Shown in pieces: positions 18,342 to 28,485 of a DNA stretch of 64,000 bases. The notes under the pieces are model-generated. The model did no database searches. It saw only the letters and a program-made list of their open reading frames with translations, and was not told the origin of the DNA. Position 1 is the stretch's first letter, and every line of letters starts with the position of its first letter. Source of the stretch: Mesorhizobium sp. CU3 (GTDB taxonomy: Bacteria; Pseudomonadota; Alphaproteobacteria; Rhizobiales; Rhizobiaceae); the NCBI RefSeq assembly GCF_006442965.1, contig NZ_VFWX01000007.1, positions 1 through 64,000 of the forward strand. The letters are read 5' to 3'. The position numbers were made by a program, and so were the translations under genes.

Positions 18342-19003
18342 TGCATTCCCTGAACGGACGAAAGATCGTCGTCGCCAGCCACAATGCCGGAAAGCTGCGC
18401 GAATTCGCCGATTTGATGGGCCCGTTCGGCTTCGAGGCGAAGTCGGCCAAGGAGTACGGCCTGCCGGAACCGGACGAGACCGGCACGACCTTCGAGGAAA
18501 ACGCCTATATCAAGGCCTTCGCGGCCGCCAAGGCGACCGGCCTGCCGGCGATGTCCGACGATTCCGGACTTTGCGTCGATGCGCTTGGCGGCGCGCCGGG
18601 CGTCTACACCGCCAACTGGGCGGAAAAGCCGGACGGCAGCAGGGATTTCGGCATGGCGATGCAGAAGACGGAGACCGCCCTGCAGGATGCCGGCGCGACC
18701 GGGCCCGCTGAGCGCACCGGCCGCTTCGTCGCTGTCATCTGCCTGGCGTTCCCGAACGGCGAGGCGGAATATTACCGCGGCGAAGCGGAAGGCACGCTGG
18801 TGTGGCCGCCGCGCGGCACGCTCGGCTTCGGCTATGATCCAGTGTTCCTGCCCAATGGCTTCGACAAGACGTTCGGCGAGATGAGTGCGGAAGAAAAACA
18901 CGGCTGGAAGCCTGGACAGGCGACCGCGCTTTCGCACCGCGCCCGCGCCTTCCAGAAATTTGCCCAGGCTCGACTGGACCTGGCCGGGCTCGGTTCGGAA
19001 TGA
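18341..19003 (+). CDS. rdgB: dITP/XTP pyrophosphatase (RdgB/HAM1 family)
   Basis: 220 aa. The family start [63 protein letters not shown], and [32 protein letters not shown] are all present. It removes non-canonical purine nucleotides (dITP, XTP) from the pool. The ATG shares bases with the VOC stop (TGATG), and the stop overlaps the proposed hemW start, so translation is coupled. Confidence 0.95.
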   Translation: MHSLNGRKIVVASHNAGKLREFADLMGPFGFEAKSAKEYGLPEPDETGTTFEENAYIKAFAAAKATGLPAMSDDSGLCVDALGGAPGVYTANWAEKPDGSRDFGMAMQKTETALQDAGATGPAERTGRFVAVICLAFPNGEAEYYRGEAEGTLVWPPRGTLGFGYDPVFLPNGFDKTFGEMSAEEKHGWKPGQATALSHRARAFQKFAQARLDLAGLGSE

Positions 19004-20178
19004 TCGGGACCGGCCAGACGATGCAACTCGACCGCAGCCCCGGCTTCGGCGTCTACATCCATTGGCCGTTCTGCGCGGCCAAATGCCCTTATTGCGACTT
19101 CAACAGCCATGTCCGCCACCAGCCGGTCGACCAGGAGCGCTTCGCGCGCGCCTTCGAGACCGAGCTCAAGACCATGCGCGATCGCACCGGCCCGCGCGAG
19201 GTGACCAGCATCTTCCTCGGCGGCGGCACCCCGTCGCTGATGAAGCCGGAAACGGTGGGCGCGGTGCTGGACGCCGTGGCGAAGAACTGGACGGTGCCTG
19301 CCGGCATCGAAGTGACCCTGGAGGCAAACCCGTCTTCGGTCGAGGCCGAGCGTTTCCGCGGCTATCGCGCCGCCGGCGTCAACCGGGTTTCGCTCGGCGT
19401 GCAGGCGCTGAACGACAAGGATTTGCGCTTCCTCGGCCGGCTGCACAATGTCGAGGAAGCCTTGCATGCGATCAGCTTGGCGCGCGAGATTTTTCCGCGC
19501 CTGTCCTTCGACCTGATCTACGCCCGGCCCGGCCAGACGCCGGAGGAATGGGGCGCGGAGCTCGAACAGGCGATCGGCTATGCCGTCGACCATTTGTCGC
19601 TCTACCAGCTCACCATCGAGGAAGGCACGCCCTTCCACGCGCTTTACGCGGCCCGAAAATTCACGCTGCCCGACAACGACCACGCCGCCGACCTTTATGC
19701 GCTGACGCAGGAGGTGACGGCGGCGCACGGCCTGCCGGCCTACGAGATCTCCAATCACGCACGTCCAGGCGCCGAGAGCCGGCACAATCTGACCTATTGG
19801 CGCTATGGCGAATATGTCGGCGTCGGACCGGGCGCGCATGGCCGCTTCGTCGAGAACGGCCGCCGCACCGTGACGGTCGCGGAGAGGATGCCGGAGACCT
19901 GGGCCAATCTGGTCGAGGCCAAGGGCCACGGCGTCACCGGCGGCGAGATTCTGACGCGCTCGGAGGAAGCAGACGAGTTCCTGCTGATGGGGCTGCGGCT
20001 TGCCGAAGGCATCGACCTGCAGCGCTACGAGACGTTTGCCGGGCGCAGCCTTTCGACGGATCGGCTTTCGGTGCTGCAAGAGGAAGGGCTGGTGGCGCCG
20101 GTCGGCAATGCAAGGCTGCGCGCCACGACCGCCGGCATGATCGTGCTGGATGCCGTCGTAGCGGATCTGGCACGATAG
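19000..20178 (+). CDS. hemW: Radical SAM heme chaperone HemW
   Basis: 392 aa. The radical SAM iron-sulfur motif is FCAAKCPYC (HemW-type CxxxCxxC) near residue 26, preceded by [47 protein letters not shown] and the HemW signature [20 protein letters not shown] follow. It was long annotated as oxygen-independent coproporphyrinogen oxidase, but the C-x3-C-x2-C-N-type motif and HN-x-x-YW element mark HemW, which hands heme to membrane proteins. ATG at 19000 overlaps the rdgB stop; ATG at 19021 is an alternative start. Confidence 0.92.
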   Translation: MIGTGQTMQLDRSPGFGVYIHWPFCAAKCPYCDFNSHVRHQPVDQERFARAFETELKTMRDRTGPREVTSIFLGGGTPSLMKPETVGAVLDAVAKNWTVPAGIEVTLEANPSSVEAERFRGYRAAGVNRVSLGVQALNDKDLRFLGRLHNVEEALHAISLAREIFPRLSFDLIYARPGQTPEEWGAELEQAIGYAVDHLSLYQLTIEEGTPFHALYAARKFTLPDNDHAADLYALTQEVTAAHGLPAYEISNHARPGAESRHNLTYWRYGEYVGVGPGAHGRFVENGRRTVTVAERMPETWANLVEAKGHGVTGGEILTRSEEADEFLLMGLRLAEGIDLQRYETFAGRSLSTDRLSVLQEEGLVAPVGNARLRATTAGMIVLDAVVADLAR

Positions 20179-20181
20179 CCT

Positions 20182-20502
20182 TTGAAGAAAATCCTCTTCG
20201 TCTGCAGCCAGAACCGCCTGCGCAGCCCAACCGCCGAGCAGGTGTTTTCCAAACGCCGCGACATCGAGGTCGAATCGGCCGGCACCAATCACGACGCCGA
20301 TAATCCGCTGACGCATGAGCTGGTCGCCTGGGCCGACACCATCTTCGTCATGGAAAAGGCGCATCGCGCCAAGCTGCAGAAGAAGTTCCGGTCGAGCCTG
20401 AAGGGCGCCCGGGTCATCTGCCTGGATATTCCGGACGACTACGAATTCATGGATCCGGAGCTGGTGCGGTTATTGGAGGCGAAGGTGCCTCGATACCTTT
20501 GA
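20182..20502 (+). CDS. Low-molecular-weight protein tyrosine phosphatase-like protein
   Basis: 106 aa, starting at a TTG three bases after hemW. It begins KKILFVCSQNRLRSPTAEQVF, a P-loop like that of LMW phosphatases (C-x5-R: CSQNRLR) but with Q-N-R-L instead of the usual T-G-N-I-C. The acidic DPE near the end could be the general acid. This short group is often called predicted protein tyrosine phosphatase and its substrate is unknown. It is last in the rph-hemW run, and a repeat element follows directly. Confidence 0.82.
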   Translation: MKKILFVCSQNRLRSPTAEQVFSKRRDIEVESAGTNHDADNPLTHELVAWADTIFVMEKAHRAKLQKKFRSSLKGARVICLDIPDDYEFMDPELVRLLEAKVPRYL

Positions 20503-20525
20503 AGGCTGTGGCGCTCCTCAGCGCG

Positions 20526-20685
20526 TTCGTCATTCTCGGGCTTGACCCGAGAATCCACGCCGTGACCTACACGAAGGGTGCGGCCGGGCAGAATTCTGCA
20601 CCGCTGGTGGCGCTTCGATGTAACGGCATGGATTCCAGGGTTTGCGCGCGTCGCTTCGCTCCTTGCTTCGCCCTGGAATGACGAA
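20526..20685. repeat. MITE-like palindromic element C, no gene
   Basis: Bounded by TTCGTCA (20526-20532) and its complement TGACGAA (20679-20685). The left arm folds as ATTCTCGGG/CCCGAGAAT around a five-base loop. The right arm folds as ATTCCAGGG/CCCTGGAAT around the conserved GGAGCGAAGCGACGCGCGCA-type loop. The centre, read in reverse, matches the centre of the copy at 32128-32314, so this copy is inverted relative to that one. Same family as the GIY-YIG element at 46697-47226. Confidence 0.8.
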
Positions 20686-20713
20686 ACGCGAGATCGCGAA
20701 GGGTCCTGCTTGT

Positions 20714-20902
20714 CTAAGCGTCGTGCTTCTGGCGGTGCTTGCCGCGGGTCTTCTCGCCATGCGCTTCGCCGTGGCGGACCGGCTTCAAATCGGCCTTGTC
20801 GCGGCGCGCGCCTTGCTGCGCGGCGATCGGATGCGGCGGGATGCCCTCGCGGGCGGTTTTGGTCTCAAGTTTGCTGATGAAAATGTCGAAGCGATTGGGC
20901 AT
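20714..20902 (-). CDS. Small basic hypothetical protein, 62 aa
   Basis: The frame runs MPNRFDIFISKLETKTAREG at the N-terminus to a His/Lys/Arg-rich C-terminus (HGEKTRGKHRQKHDA). A very good purine-rich ribosome region (GGGAGGAGGCAGGA) lies just before the ATG. The acidic-amphipathic start followed by a basic tail looks like a real small protein, perhaps nucleic-acid binding, but I recognise no family. It lies between the repeat at 20526-20685 and rsmI, on the opposite strand to both neighbouring genes. Confidence 0.5.
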   Translation of the reverse strand: MPNRFDIFISKLETKTAREGIPPHPIAAQQGARRDKADLKPVRHGEAHGEKTRGKHRQKHDA

Positions 20903-21059
20903 CGTCCGGTCCTGCCTCCTCCCGGGGAATCAGGGATGAAATTCGCTGGTGCCGGTCTGGTTCCGCACTGTGGCAAAGGCATGGCGATTTCATCGACCCG
21001 ACCTCACGTTTTGCAACAGGCCGTCAGCCATGCCAAAGAGGGTGAACGGAGGGTTATCC

Positions 21060-21956
21060 TTGACCGGCGAAAAACGCAGCTATCTGATCGGGCAGAGCGA
21101 GATCGTGGCGCGGCCGCTTCAGCCCGCGCTCTATCTGGTGGCGACGCCGATCGGCAATCTCGCCGACATCACGCTGCGCGCGCTGGAGACGCTGGCCGCC
21201 GCCGATATCGTCGCCTGCGAGGACACCCGCGTCTCGCGCGTGCTGCTCGAACGCTACGGCATCCGCCGCCGCACCACCGCCTATCACGAGCACAATGCCG
21301 CCGAGGCCGGGCCGAAGCTCATCGAGGCTTTGCAGGCCGGACAAAGCGTGGCGCTGATCTCGGACGCCGGCACGCCGCTAGTGTCCGATCCCGGCTACCG
21401 GCTGGTCGGCGAGGCGCTGGAGCATGGCATCCGCGTCGTGCCGATCCCCGGGCCTTCGGCGGCGCTCGCCGCACTGACGGCTTCCGGGCTGCCGTCCGAT
21501 GCCTTCCTGTTCGCCGGCTTCCTGCCGGTGAAGACCGGGCAGCGGCTGACCAAGCTCGAGACATTCAAGGCGGTGCCGGCAACGCTGATCTTCTTCGAAT
21601 CGCCAAGACGGCTGGCCGAGACGCTTGCAGCTATGGTCGAAGCGCTCGGCGGCGAACGCAAGGCCGCCATCGGCCGCGAGCTGACCAAGACCTTCGAGGA
21701 GATGCGGACCGGCACGCTTGCCGCGCTCGCCGGCCACTATGCCGCCGCCGACACGCCGAAGGGCGAGATCGTCATCTGCGTCGGCCCGCCGGAGGCCGGG
21801 GAAGAACAGCCTGCCGATATCGACCGGCTGTTGCTGTCGCTGGCCGCCGAAATGCCGGCGTCCAAGGCGGCGGCGGAAGCGGCGAAAATGACCGGCGGGC
21901 AGAAACAGGCGCTTTACCGGCGGCTGCTGGAGCTTAGGGAAGGCGACGGTGGCTAA
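21060..21956 (+). CDS. rsmI: 16S rRNA (cytidine(1402)-2'-O)-methyltransferase
   Basis: 298 aa. Family motifs: [85 protein letters not shown] and [13 protein letters not shown] (tetrapyrrole-methylase fold). It methylates the ribose of C1402 in 16S rRNA. The start is the TTG at 21060, because CGGAGGG stands seven bases upstream, whereas the ATG at 21030 has no ribosome site. Its stop overlaps the GTG start of yraN, so the two are coupled. Confidence 0.93.
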   Translation: MTGEKRSYLIGQSEIVARPLQPALYLVATPIGNLADITLRALETLAAADIVACEDTRVSRVLLERYGIRRRTTAYHEHNAAEAGPKLIEALQAGQSVALISDAGTPLVSDPGYRLVGEALEHGIRVVPIPGPSAALAALTASGLPSDAFLFAGFLPVKTGQRLTKLETFKAVPATLIFFESPRRLAETLAAMVEALGGERKAAIGRELTKTFEEMRTGTLAALAGHYAAADTPKGEIVICVGPPEAGEEQPADIDRLLLSLAAEMPASKAAAEAAKMTGGQKQALYRRLLELREGDGG

Positions 21957-22326
21957 GCGTTCGGCGGGCAATCGCCGAAAGGCCTATCGGCGCGGGCATC
22001 GCGGCGAATGGCTGGCGGCGCTGGCACTGATGCTGAAAGGCTATCGCATCCTGGCTCGCCGCCACCGCACCAAGCTCGGCGAGATCGATCTTATCGCCAG
22101 GCGCGGCGATCTCGTGCTGTTCGTCGAGGTCAAGGCGCGGCGCACGCTGATCGAGGCCATGGAAGCGATCGGCCATGAATCGGAGCGCCGCATCGAAGGC
22201 GCCGCCGATATCTGGCTGTCACGCCAGCCCGACTATGGCAGGCTTTCGCTGCGTTTCGATATGGTCGCGGTGCTGCCCTGGCGCTGGCCGGTGCATGTCG
22301 AGAACGCGTTTTATGGGAGGAATTGA
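21949..22326 (+). CDS. yraN: YraN/UPF0102 family endonuclease-like protein
   Basis: 125 aa with a GTG start overlapping rsmI. The core [46 protein letters not shown] matches UPF0102, and the GEIDLI...VEVKA part is the PD-(D/E)XK nuclease-like motif. The cellular role is unknown. The rsmI-yraN order is common in proteobacteria. It converges with uppP, leaving only four bases between the stops. Confidence 0.9.
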   Translation: MAKRSAGNRRKAYRRGHRGEWLAALALMLKGYRILARRHRTKLGEIDLIARRGDLVLFVEVKARRTLIEAMEAIGHESERRIEGAADIWLSRQPDYGRLSLRFDMVAVLPWRWPVHVENAFYGRN

Positions 22327-22330
22327 GGGT

Positions 22331-23137
22331 TCACCCCCACACCATCAGCGCCAGCAGCCCGAGCCCGCCGACCACCAGCCGCCACCAGCCGAACAGCGAA
22401 TAGCCGTTCTTCGAGACGTAATCGAGCAGGAAGCGCACGACGATGAGCGCGGTGATGAAGGCGGCGATGAAGCCGACGGAAATGATCGGGAGATCCGCCG
22501 AGGTCAGCACGTTGCGGTTCTTGTAGAGGTCGAAGACGAAGGCGCCGACCATGGTCGGCATGGCGAGGAAGAATGAGAATTCCGCCGCCGCGCGCTTGTC
22601 GACGCCCATCAGCAGCGCGCCGACGATGGTCGAGCCGGAGCGCGAGGTGCCGGGGATCAGCGACAGGCACTGGAACAGGCCGATTTTAAGATAAAGGCTC
22701 AACGGGAAGCGCTCGACATCGTGATGCACCGGCTTGAAATTGATGCGGTCGACGACGAGCAGCACGACGCCGCCGATGATCAGCATGATGCAGATTAGCC
22801 GCGGCGATTCGAACAGGATGGTCTTGATGAAATCATGTGCCAGCGCGCCGAGGATGGCGGCCGGCAGGAATGCGACCAGGATGCCGATGACGAAATGCCG
22901 GGTCTGCGGGTCGCTGGGCAGCTTGGTCAGCATCTGCCATAGCTTGCCGAAATAGACACTCAATATGGCCAGGATCGCGCCGAGCTGGATCAGTATCTCG
23001 AAAGCCTTTCCGGTGGAATGGAAGCCGAGGAAGTGGCCGGCGAGCAGGATATGGCCGGTCGAGGAGACCGGAATGAACTCGGTCAGGCCCTCCAAAAGCC
23101 CAAGCAGCAGCGCTTCGACGATGGTCTGGCTTTCCAT
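22331..23137 (-). CDS. uppP: Undecaprenyl-diphosphatase (UppP/BacA)
   Basis: 268 aa, inner membrane, about eight hydrophobic segments. Signatures: [22 protein letters not shown] (residues about 8-29, catalytic E and S-S-T-G-H) and [19 protein letters not shown] (the P-G-T-S-R-S-G motif). It recycles undecaprenyl diphosphate for peptidoglycan and O-antigen synthesis. Start chosen at [13 protein letters not shown] (23137), preceded by AGAGG; the longer frame to 23248 adds a non-family N-terminus. Confidence 0.95.
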   Translation of the reverse strand: MESQTIVEALLLGLLEGLTEFIPVSSTGHILLAGHFLGFHSTGKAFEILIQLGAILAILSVYFGKLWQMLTKLPSDPQTRHFVIGILVAFLPAAILGALAHDFIKTILFESPRLICIMLIIGGVVLLVVDRINFKPVHHDVERFPLSLYLKIGLFQCLSLIPGTSRSGSTIVGALLMGVDKRAAAEFSFFLAMPTMVGAFVFDLYKNRNVLTSADLPIISVGFIAAFITALIVVRFLLDYVSKNGYSLFGWWRLVVGGLGLLALMVWG

Positions 23138-23300
23138 TGGCAACCTCTGATCTTGGACGATGGCTAAGGGAAGGGCTTGCTTGTCATGGGGCGGAAGTGT
23201 CCCTATAGGTCGCAACACCCATGACAGCCCCTGGAATCGGGCAGCCAAGACTTACCGGCGCGGGTAACGATTCGCCAGTGCGCCCTATCATCGCGGAACC

Positions 23301-23993
23301 ATGCTGACGCTTTTCCACCATCCGATGTTTTCCACCTGCCGGTTCGTCCGCCTCGCCTTCGGCGAATATGGCGAGGAGCTGGCGCTGATCGAGGAAAAGC
23401 CGTGGACCAGGCGCAAGGAGTTCCTGGCGCTGAACCCGGCCGGCACGCTGCCGATCCTGCTGGCCGAAGGCGATGTGCCGATTGTCGGCGCTGTCGTGAT
23501 CGCCGAATATCTCGACGAGACGCGCGGCGTTCTGAAGCGCGACAAGCGCCTGTTCGCCGAAGACCCGATGCAGCGCGCCGAAATCCGCCGGCTGACCGAC
23601 TGGTATCTCAACAAGGCCGAAAGCGAGGTCACCCGCCATCTGGTGCGCGAGCGCGTGCTGAAGCCGGTGATGCCGGAGACGGCCGGCGGCGGCTCGCCCG
23701 ATTCGGCGGCGATCCGTGCCGCCCGCGCCAACATCCGCCAGCACATGAAATACACCAACTGGCTGGCCGGCACCCGCCACTGGCTGGCCGGCAACAAGGT
23801 GACCTATGCCGATCTCGCGGCGGCGGCGACGCTGTCGGTGCTCGACTATCTTGGGGAGATCGACTGGCGCGAGCATGCCGCCGCGCGCGAATGGTATACC
23901 CGCGTGAAGTCGCGGCCGTCGTTTAGGCCGCTGCTCACCGACCGGGTGCGCGGCCTGTCGCCGGTGTCGCATTATGCGGACCTCGACTTCTGA
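23301..23993 (+). CDS. Glutathione S-transferase family protein
   Basis: 230 aa. [24 protein letters not shown] is the thioredoxin-fold N-terminus with S-x-x-C-like site; [29 protein letters not shown] contains the cis-Pro and the E-Y-L element. The C-terminal helical domain contains [25 protein letters not shown]. Its 3' end overlaps the queG start by 20 bases, so the two genes are co-transcribed and translationally linked. The physiological substrate is not deducible. Confidence 0.9.
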   Translation: MLTLFHHPMFSTCRFVRLAFGEYGEELALIEEKPWTRRKEFLALNPAGTLPILLAEGDVPIVGAVVIAEYLDETRGVLKRDKRLFAEDPMQRAEIRRLTDWYLNKAESEVTRHLVRERVLKPVMPETAGGGSPDSAAIRAARANIRQHMKYTNWLAGTRHWLAGNKVTYADLAAAATLSVLDYLGEIDWREHAAAREWYTRVKSRPSFRPLLTDRVRGLSPVSHYADLDF

Positions 23994-25119
23994 GAAATTG
24001 CGCGCGCTGATCGACGCCGAGGCGCGCCGCGCCGGCTTCGAGGCCGTCGCCGTGACCAGGCCGGACGCGATCCCGCTGGCGCCTGCACGTCTCGCCGAAT
24101 TCGTCGCCGACGGCTTTCACGGCTCGATGGACTGGATCGCCGAGACGCTCGAGCGGCGCAGCGAACCTTCGACGCTGTGGCCAGAGGTGCGCTCGATCGT
24201 CGTGCTGGCGATGAATTACGGGCCGGACCACGATCCGCGTCTGCTGCAGGGACGTCGCGAGCGCGGCGCGATCTCGGTCTACGCGCAGAACCGCGACTAT
24301 CACGACGTGATGAAAGGCCGGCTGAAGGAGATCGCCGGCAAGATCGTGGCAAGGGCCGGCGGCGACGTGAAGGTCTTTGTCGACACCGCGCCGGTGATGG
24401 AGAAGCCGTTGGCGGAAGCGGCGGGGCTCGGCTGGCAGGGCAAGCACACCAATCTGGTCAGCCGCGAGCATGGCTCGTGGCTGTTCCTCGGCACCATCTT
24501 CACCACCGCCGAGCTCGGGCCGGACAAGGCCGAGATCGACCATTGCGGCTCCTGCCGCGCCTGCCTCGATGCCTGCCCGACCGAAGCCTTTCCGGCACCC
24601 TACCGGCTCGATGCGCGGCGCTGCATCTCCTACCTCACCATCGAGAACAAGGGGCCGATCCCGCTCGAATTCCGCGAAAAGATGGGAAATCGCATCTATG
24701 GCTGCGACGATTGCCTGGCCGCCTGTCCGTGGAACAAATTCGCCTCCGCCGCCTCCGAAGCCAAGCTGGCCGCGCGCGCCGATTTGCGCGAGCCGAAGCT
24801 TTCGCAGCTGCTGGCGCTCGACGATGCGGCCTTCCGCGCCTTCTTCTCGGGCTCGCCGATCAAGCGCATCGGCCGCGACCGCTTTGTCCGCAACGTGCTG
24901 ATCGCCGCCGGCAATTCCGGCGATGCTTCACTGGCGCCCATCGTGCGCGGTCTGCTCGATGACGCCTCGCCGCTGGTGCGGGGTGCGGCAATCTGGGCCC
25001 TGTCGCGACTGCTTTCCACCCGCGAATTTGCCGACCTTGCCGTCACGGCCGTCAAAGCCGAGAACGACGCGACGGTGCGTGACGAATGGTTGTCGGCGGA
25101 TCCGGCTGGGGTTCATTGA
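23974..25119 (+). CDS. queG: Epoxyqueuosine reductase
   Basis: 381 aa. The cobalamin-binding reductase domain occupies the first 180 residues ([53 protein letters not shown]). Two 4Fe-4S cluster motifs follow ([16 protein letters not shown] and [13 protein letters not shown], about residues 190-260). The C-terminus has HEAT-like repeats ([38 protein letters not shown]). It performs the last step in queuosine synthesis for tRNA wobble positions. The start overlaps the upstream GST gene. Confidence 0.95.
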   Translation: MRTSTSEKLRALIDAEARRAGFEAVAVTRPDAIPLAPARLAEFVADGFHGSMDWIAETLERRSEPSTLWPEVRSIVVLAMNYGPDHDPRLLQGRRERGAISVYAQNRDYHDVMKGRLKEIAGKIVARAGGDVKVFVDTAPVMEKPLAEAAGLGWQGKHTNLVSREHGSWLFLGTIFTTAELGPDKAEIDHCGSCRACLDACPTEAFPAPYRLDARRCISYLTIENKGPIPLEFREKMGNRIYGCDDCLAACPWNKFASAASEAKLAARADLREPKLSQLLALDDAAFRAFFSGSPIKRIGRDRFVRNVLIAAGNSGDASLAPIVRGLLDDASPLVRGAAIWALSRLLSTREFADLAVTAVKAENDATVRDEWLSADPAGVH

Positions 25120-25127
25120 GGGGCGAT

Positions 25128-26021
25128 ATGCAGGTTTTGATTTTCGGCGCGGGTTATTCCGGCAAGGCGTTTGGCCGCGCCAACCGGCAGGGCGTTCCGG
25201 TCCTCGGCACGACCCGTTCAATGGAAAAGTTCGACGCGCTGAGGCTGGCCGGCATCGAGCCGCTGCTGTTCGACGGCGCCGTGATCGGGGAAATCGAGGA
25301 CGCGCTGGCGAAAACCACGCATCTCGTGATTTCGGTGGCGCCCGATGAAACCGGCGACCCGGTGCTGAACGCGGTCGGCGCGGCGATCCAGGCAAAAATG
25401 CCGGCGCTGCAATGGATCGGCTATCTCTCCACCGTCGGCGTCTATGGCGACCATGGCGGCGCCTGGGTGGACGAAACGGCCGAATGCAAGCCGGTGTCGA
25501 AGCGTTCGGTGATGCGGGTCGCGGCCGAGCAGCAATGGCTCGATCTTGGCCGAGCAGTCGGCAAGCCGGTGGCGATCCTGCGCCTTTCCGGCATTTACGG
25601 CCCCGGCCGCAACGCACTGATCAATCTCGAGGATGGCACCGCGCGGCGGCTGGTGAAACCCGGCCAGGTGTTCAACCGCATCCATTGCGACGACATTGCC
25701 GGCGCGCTCTGGCTGCTGGCGCAGAAGATCCTCGGCGGCATCTTCAACGTCACCGACGACGAGCCGGCGCCGCCGCAGCATGTCGTGACTTACGCCGCCG
25801 GGCTGATGGGCGTGGAGCCGCCGCCGGAAATCCCCTTCGAAACCGCGGAGCTTTCGCCCATGGCCCGCTCCTTCTACGGCGAGAACAAGCGCGTCGCCAA
25901 CGCGGCCATCAAGGCCGCCGGCTATCGCTTCCGCTACCCGAATTATCGCGTGGCGCTGGACCGGATGTGGGCGGACGGGGATTGGCGCAACGGCGAGCCG
26001 CGCAGCGCGATCAGAGGATGA
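25128..26021 (+). CDS. NAD-dependent epimerase/dehydratase-like SDR protein
   Basis: 297 aa. MQVLIFGAGYSGKAFGRA is a Rossmann GxGxxG start. WIGYLSTVGVYGDHGGAWVDE, LRLSGIYGPGRNALINL and FNRIHCDDIAGALWLLAQ follow the extended short-chain dehydrogenase pattern of the atypical YeeZ-like group (no classical YxxxK). GAGGGG precedes the ATG eight bases after queG. The stop codon lies within an extragenic palindrome. Function is unassigned. Confidence 0.85.
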   Translation: MQVLIFGAGYSGKAFGRANRQGVPVLGTTRSMEKFDALRLAGIEPLLFDGAVIGEIEDALAKTTHLVISVAPDETGDPVLNAVGAAIQAKMPALQWIGYLSTVGVYGDHGGAWVDETAECKPVSKRSVMRVAAEQQWLDLGRAVGKPVAILRLSGIYGPGRNALINLEDGTARRLVKPGQVFNRIHCDDIAGALWLLAQKILGGIFNVTDDEPAPPQHVVTYAAGLMGVEPPPEIPFETAELSPMARSFYGENKRVANAAIKAAGYRFRYPNYRVALDRMWADGDWRNGEPRSAIRG

Positions 26022-26061
26022 TGCCGAAAAGTGTGAAGCGGTTTTCGGACGACATCATCCT
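26016..26061. repeat. Extragenic palindrome, CCGAAAAGTG/CGGTTTTCGG family, copy 1
   Basis: Reads GGATGATGCCGAAAAGTG, then GAAGCGGTTTTCGGACG, then ACATCATCC, with ends complementary (GATGAT and ATCATC). The first bases overlap the SDR stop codon. The same layout in reverse orientation occurs at 52905-52953 and a degraded one at 11648-11699. Such elements are frequent in rhizobia; a 3'-end stabiliser or weak terminator role is possible. Confidence 0.7.
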
Positions 26062-26163
26062 TCTTTGATTAAAGTCGCTGATGATCGAAGCGAGCCGCAG
26101 GACATGGTATGATTCGCGCCTGATCGACCGCGTCGGAGCTTAGACTGGGGGGTAACCAGCCTG

Positions 26164-27246
26164 ATGAATTTGCGATCGCTGCCGGAGCGCAAACCGTTCC
26201 TGACCGCCGCCCTGGCGCTGGTGACCTTGGCCGCGCTGGCGGCCGGCGCGATTTCGGCCGAGCCGCGCGCGAAGGACCTGTTCGGCGCCAGAAAACTGCC
26301 GGCAGTCGCGGCGGCGCAATCCTTCGGCTTCTATTCCAAAGGCTGTTTTGCCGGCGGCGTCGCGCTGCCGATGGACGGACCGACCTGGGAAGTGATGCGC
26401 CCGTCGCGCAACCGCCGCTGGGGCCATCCGGCGATGATCGCGCTGATCGAGAAATTGTCGCGCGACGCCCAGGCGGATGGCTGGCCGGGTCTTCTGGTCG
26501 GCGACGTCTCGCAGCCGCGCGGCGGCCCGATGACCACCGGCCATGCCTCGCACCAGATCGGGCTCGACGCCGACATCTGGCTGACGCCGATGCCGAAGCG
26601 GCCTCTGACCATGGCGCAGCGCGAGAGTATGAGCGCGACGCTGATGGTCGACGAAAAGACACATCTGGTGAAGGAGGCGCTGTGGACGCCGCAGCACACC
26701 AGGCTGCTGAAGCGAGCGGCGAGCTACCCGGAGGTCGAGCGCATCCTGGTCAATCCCGGAATCAAGAAGAAGCTCTGCGACACCGTCACCGGTGATCGCT
26801 CCTGGCTGCGCAAGATCCGGCCGTTCTGGGGTCATGACTATCATTTCCACATGCGCATCGGCTGCCAGCCGGGCTCGCCCTTCTGCAAGGCGCAGGAGAC
26901 GACGCCCGACGATGACGGCTGCGGCAAGCCGCTCGCCTGGTGGTTCACCGAGGAGCCGTGGCGGCCGAACAAGAACCCGGATGCGCCCAAGGCGCGCGAC
27001 CTGATGACCATGGCGAACCTGCCCAAGCAGTGCCAGGGCGTGGTCGACGCGCCGGACGCGCCCTCGCTGGAAGCGGTGACCTACCGTGGCGGCAGCGCAG
27101 CCGCGATCGCCGTGGCCGAGCCGGCGCCGGACGCGCCGGCCGAGACGATCTCCAGCGGGGCGGGGAGCATGCCCGCCGCCGCCAACGCCTTCGCGCCGAC
27201 GCCAAAGATCGGCATTCCGGTACCGCGTCCACGACCGGGGAATTGA
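26164..27246 (+). CDS. mepA: Penicillin-insensitive murein endopeptidase (MepA family)
   Basis: 360 aa. The N-terminal 30 residues form a signal peptide or anchor (FLTAALALVTLAALAAGAISA). The LAS-type zinc peptidase core has GGPMTTGHASHQIGLDADIWLTP (about residues 120-142, with the H-x-x-x-G-x-D zinc ligands) and HDYHFHMRIGCQPGSPFC (about 223-240). It cleaves D-alanyl-meso-diaminopimelyl cross-links in the periplasm. The Pro/Ala-rich C-terminal tail (about 310-360) is long. A GGGGGGTAA ribosome site precedes the ATG. Confidence 0.92.
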   Translation: MNLRSLPERKPFLTAALALVTLAALAAGAISAEPRAKDLFGARKLPAVAAAQSFGFYSKGCFAGGVALPMDGPTWEVMRPSRNRRWGHPAMIALIEKLSRDAQADGWPGLLVGDVSQPRGGPMTTGHASHQIGLDADIWLTPMPKRPLTMAQRESMSATLMVDEKTHLVKEALWTPQHTRLLKRAASYPEVERILVNPGIKKKLCDTVTGDRSWLRKIRPFWGHDYHFHMRIGCQPGSPFCKAQETTPDDDGCGKPLAWWFTEEPWRPNKNPDAPKARDLMTMANLPKQCQGVVDAPDAPSLEAVTYRGGSAAAIAVAEPAPDAPAETISSGAGSMPAAANAFAPTPKIGIPVPRPRPGN

Positions 27247-27336
27247 GGCGCAAGCGGGCTTCCCCTTTCGGGGGTCATACGCTAGTCAATCGATTGAAAC
27301 GGCGTATTGGCGCCGCAACGAGGACGATCGAAGAGC

Positions 27337-28356
27337 ATGGCAGGCGAAGATGAGACGGGGCTGCGATTTCCGGTCCTGATCGGCGACATCGGCGGCACCA
27401 ATGCGCGCTTCTCGATCGTGCTCGACGCCAATTCCGAGGCGACTGAGCCGCAGATCGTCCAGACCGCCAATTTCGCCACCATCGACGACGCGATCCAGGC
27501 GGCGGTGCTCGATCGTTCGTCCATCCGGCCGAATTCGGCGGTGCTGGCGATTGCCGGGCCGGTCGACGGCGACGAGATCCCGCTCACCAACTGTCCCTGG
27601 GTGGTTAAGCCGAGGCAGATGTTTGCCAATCTGGGCCTGAGCGAGGTCGTCGTGCTCAACGATTTCGAGGCGCAGGCGCTTGCCGTGGTGGCGCTCGGCG
27701 AAGAGCATATGGAAAAGATCGGCGGCGGCACGCCGGAGCCCAATGCCAGCCGCGTCGTGCTCGGCCCGGGGACCGGCCTCGGCGTCGCCGGGCTGATCTA
27801 CGCGCTCAACCGCTGGATCCCGGTGCCGGGCGAGGGCGGGCATATGGATATCGGCCCGCGCACGCCGCGCGACTTCGAGGTGTTCCCGCATATCGAGAAG
27901 CTGCAGGGCCGCATCTCCGGCGAGCAGATCCTGTGCGGCCGCGGGCTGGTCAACGTCTACCGCGCCGTGGCCAGGGCCGACGCCAAGCCGACGCCGTTCA
28001 CCACGCCGGCCGAGATCACCGGCGCGGCGCTTTCGAAATCCGACCGAACAGCCGAAGAGGCGCTGGAGCTGTTCGTCACTTGCCTCGGCCGCACCGCCGG
28101 CGATCTGGCGCTGGTGTTCATGGGCCGCGGCGGCGTGTTCCTCACCGGCGGCATCGCGCAAAAGATCGTGCCGGCGCTGAAAGCCGGCAATTTCCGCGCC
28201 GCCTTCGAGGACAAGGCGCCGCACAGCGCGCTGATGCGCGAAATGCCGGTCTATGTCATCACCCATCCGCTGGCGGCGCTGCTCGGGCTCGCCGCTTATG
28301 CGCGGACGCCGTCGCTGTTCGGCGTGCAGACGGCGGGGCGGCACTGGCGGGCGTGA
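27337..28356 (+). CDS. glk: Glucokinase
   Basis: 339 aa. [18 protein letters not shown] is the ATP-binding phosphate motif, [20 protein letters not shown] the glucose site, [17 protein letters not shown] carries the catalytic Asp, [13 protein letters not shown] and [16 protein letters not shown] follow. This is the bacterial Glk family (not ROK). It phosphorylates glucose to feed the Entner-Doudoroff or pentose phosphate routes. The start at 27337 gives the standard N-terminus; a TTG 30 bases upstream is in frame but less likely. The ABC exporter gene follows. Confidence 0.94.
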   Translation: MAGEDETGLRFPVLIGDIGGTNARFSIVLDANSEATEPQIVQTANFATIDDAIQAAVLDRSSIRPNSAVLAIAGPVDGDEIPLTNCPWVVKPRQMFANLGLSEVVVLNDFEAQALAVVALGEEHMEKIGGGTPEPNASRVVLGPGTGLGVAGLIYALNRWIPVPGEGGHMDIGPRTPRDFEVFPHIEKLQGRISGEQILCGRGLVNVYRAVARADAKPTPFTTPAEITGAALSKSDRTAEEALELFVTCLGRTAGDLALVFMGRGGVFLTGGIAQKIVPALKAGNFRAAFEDKAPHSALMREMPVYVITHPLAALLGLAAYARTPSLFGVQTAGRHWRA

Positions 28357-28485
28357 TCGGGCCAGGTTTTGGGATGGTGATTGGTCGCCGCGACGAAGTT
28401 TCGCCATAGGCAAGCCGTAGCGGGGGCGCTAAGAGGGTGCCGAAATGCAGCCTGGCATCCCGACAAACCACGAAGCGCCCGCGAT

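Noticed and set aside
18885..20303. 472-codon frame overlapping rdgB and hemW in another phase
   Set aside because: Arg-rich shadow of hemW; the radical SAM motif is only in the hemW frame.
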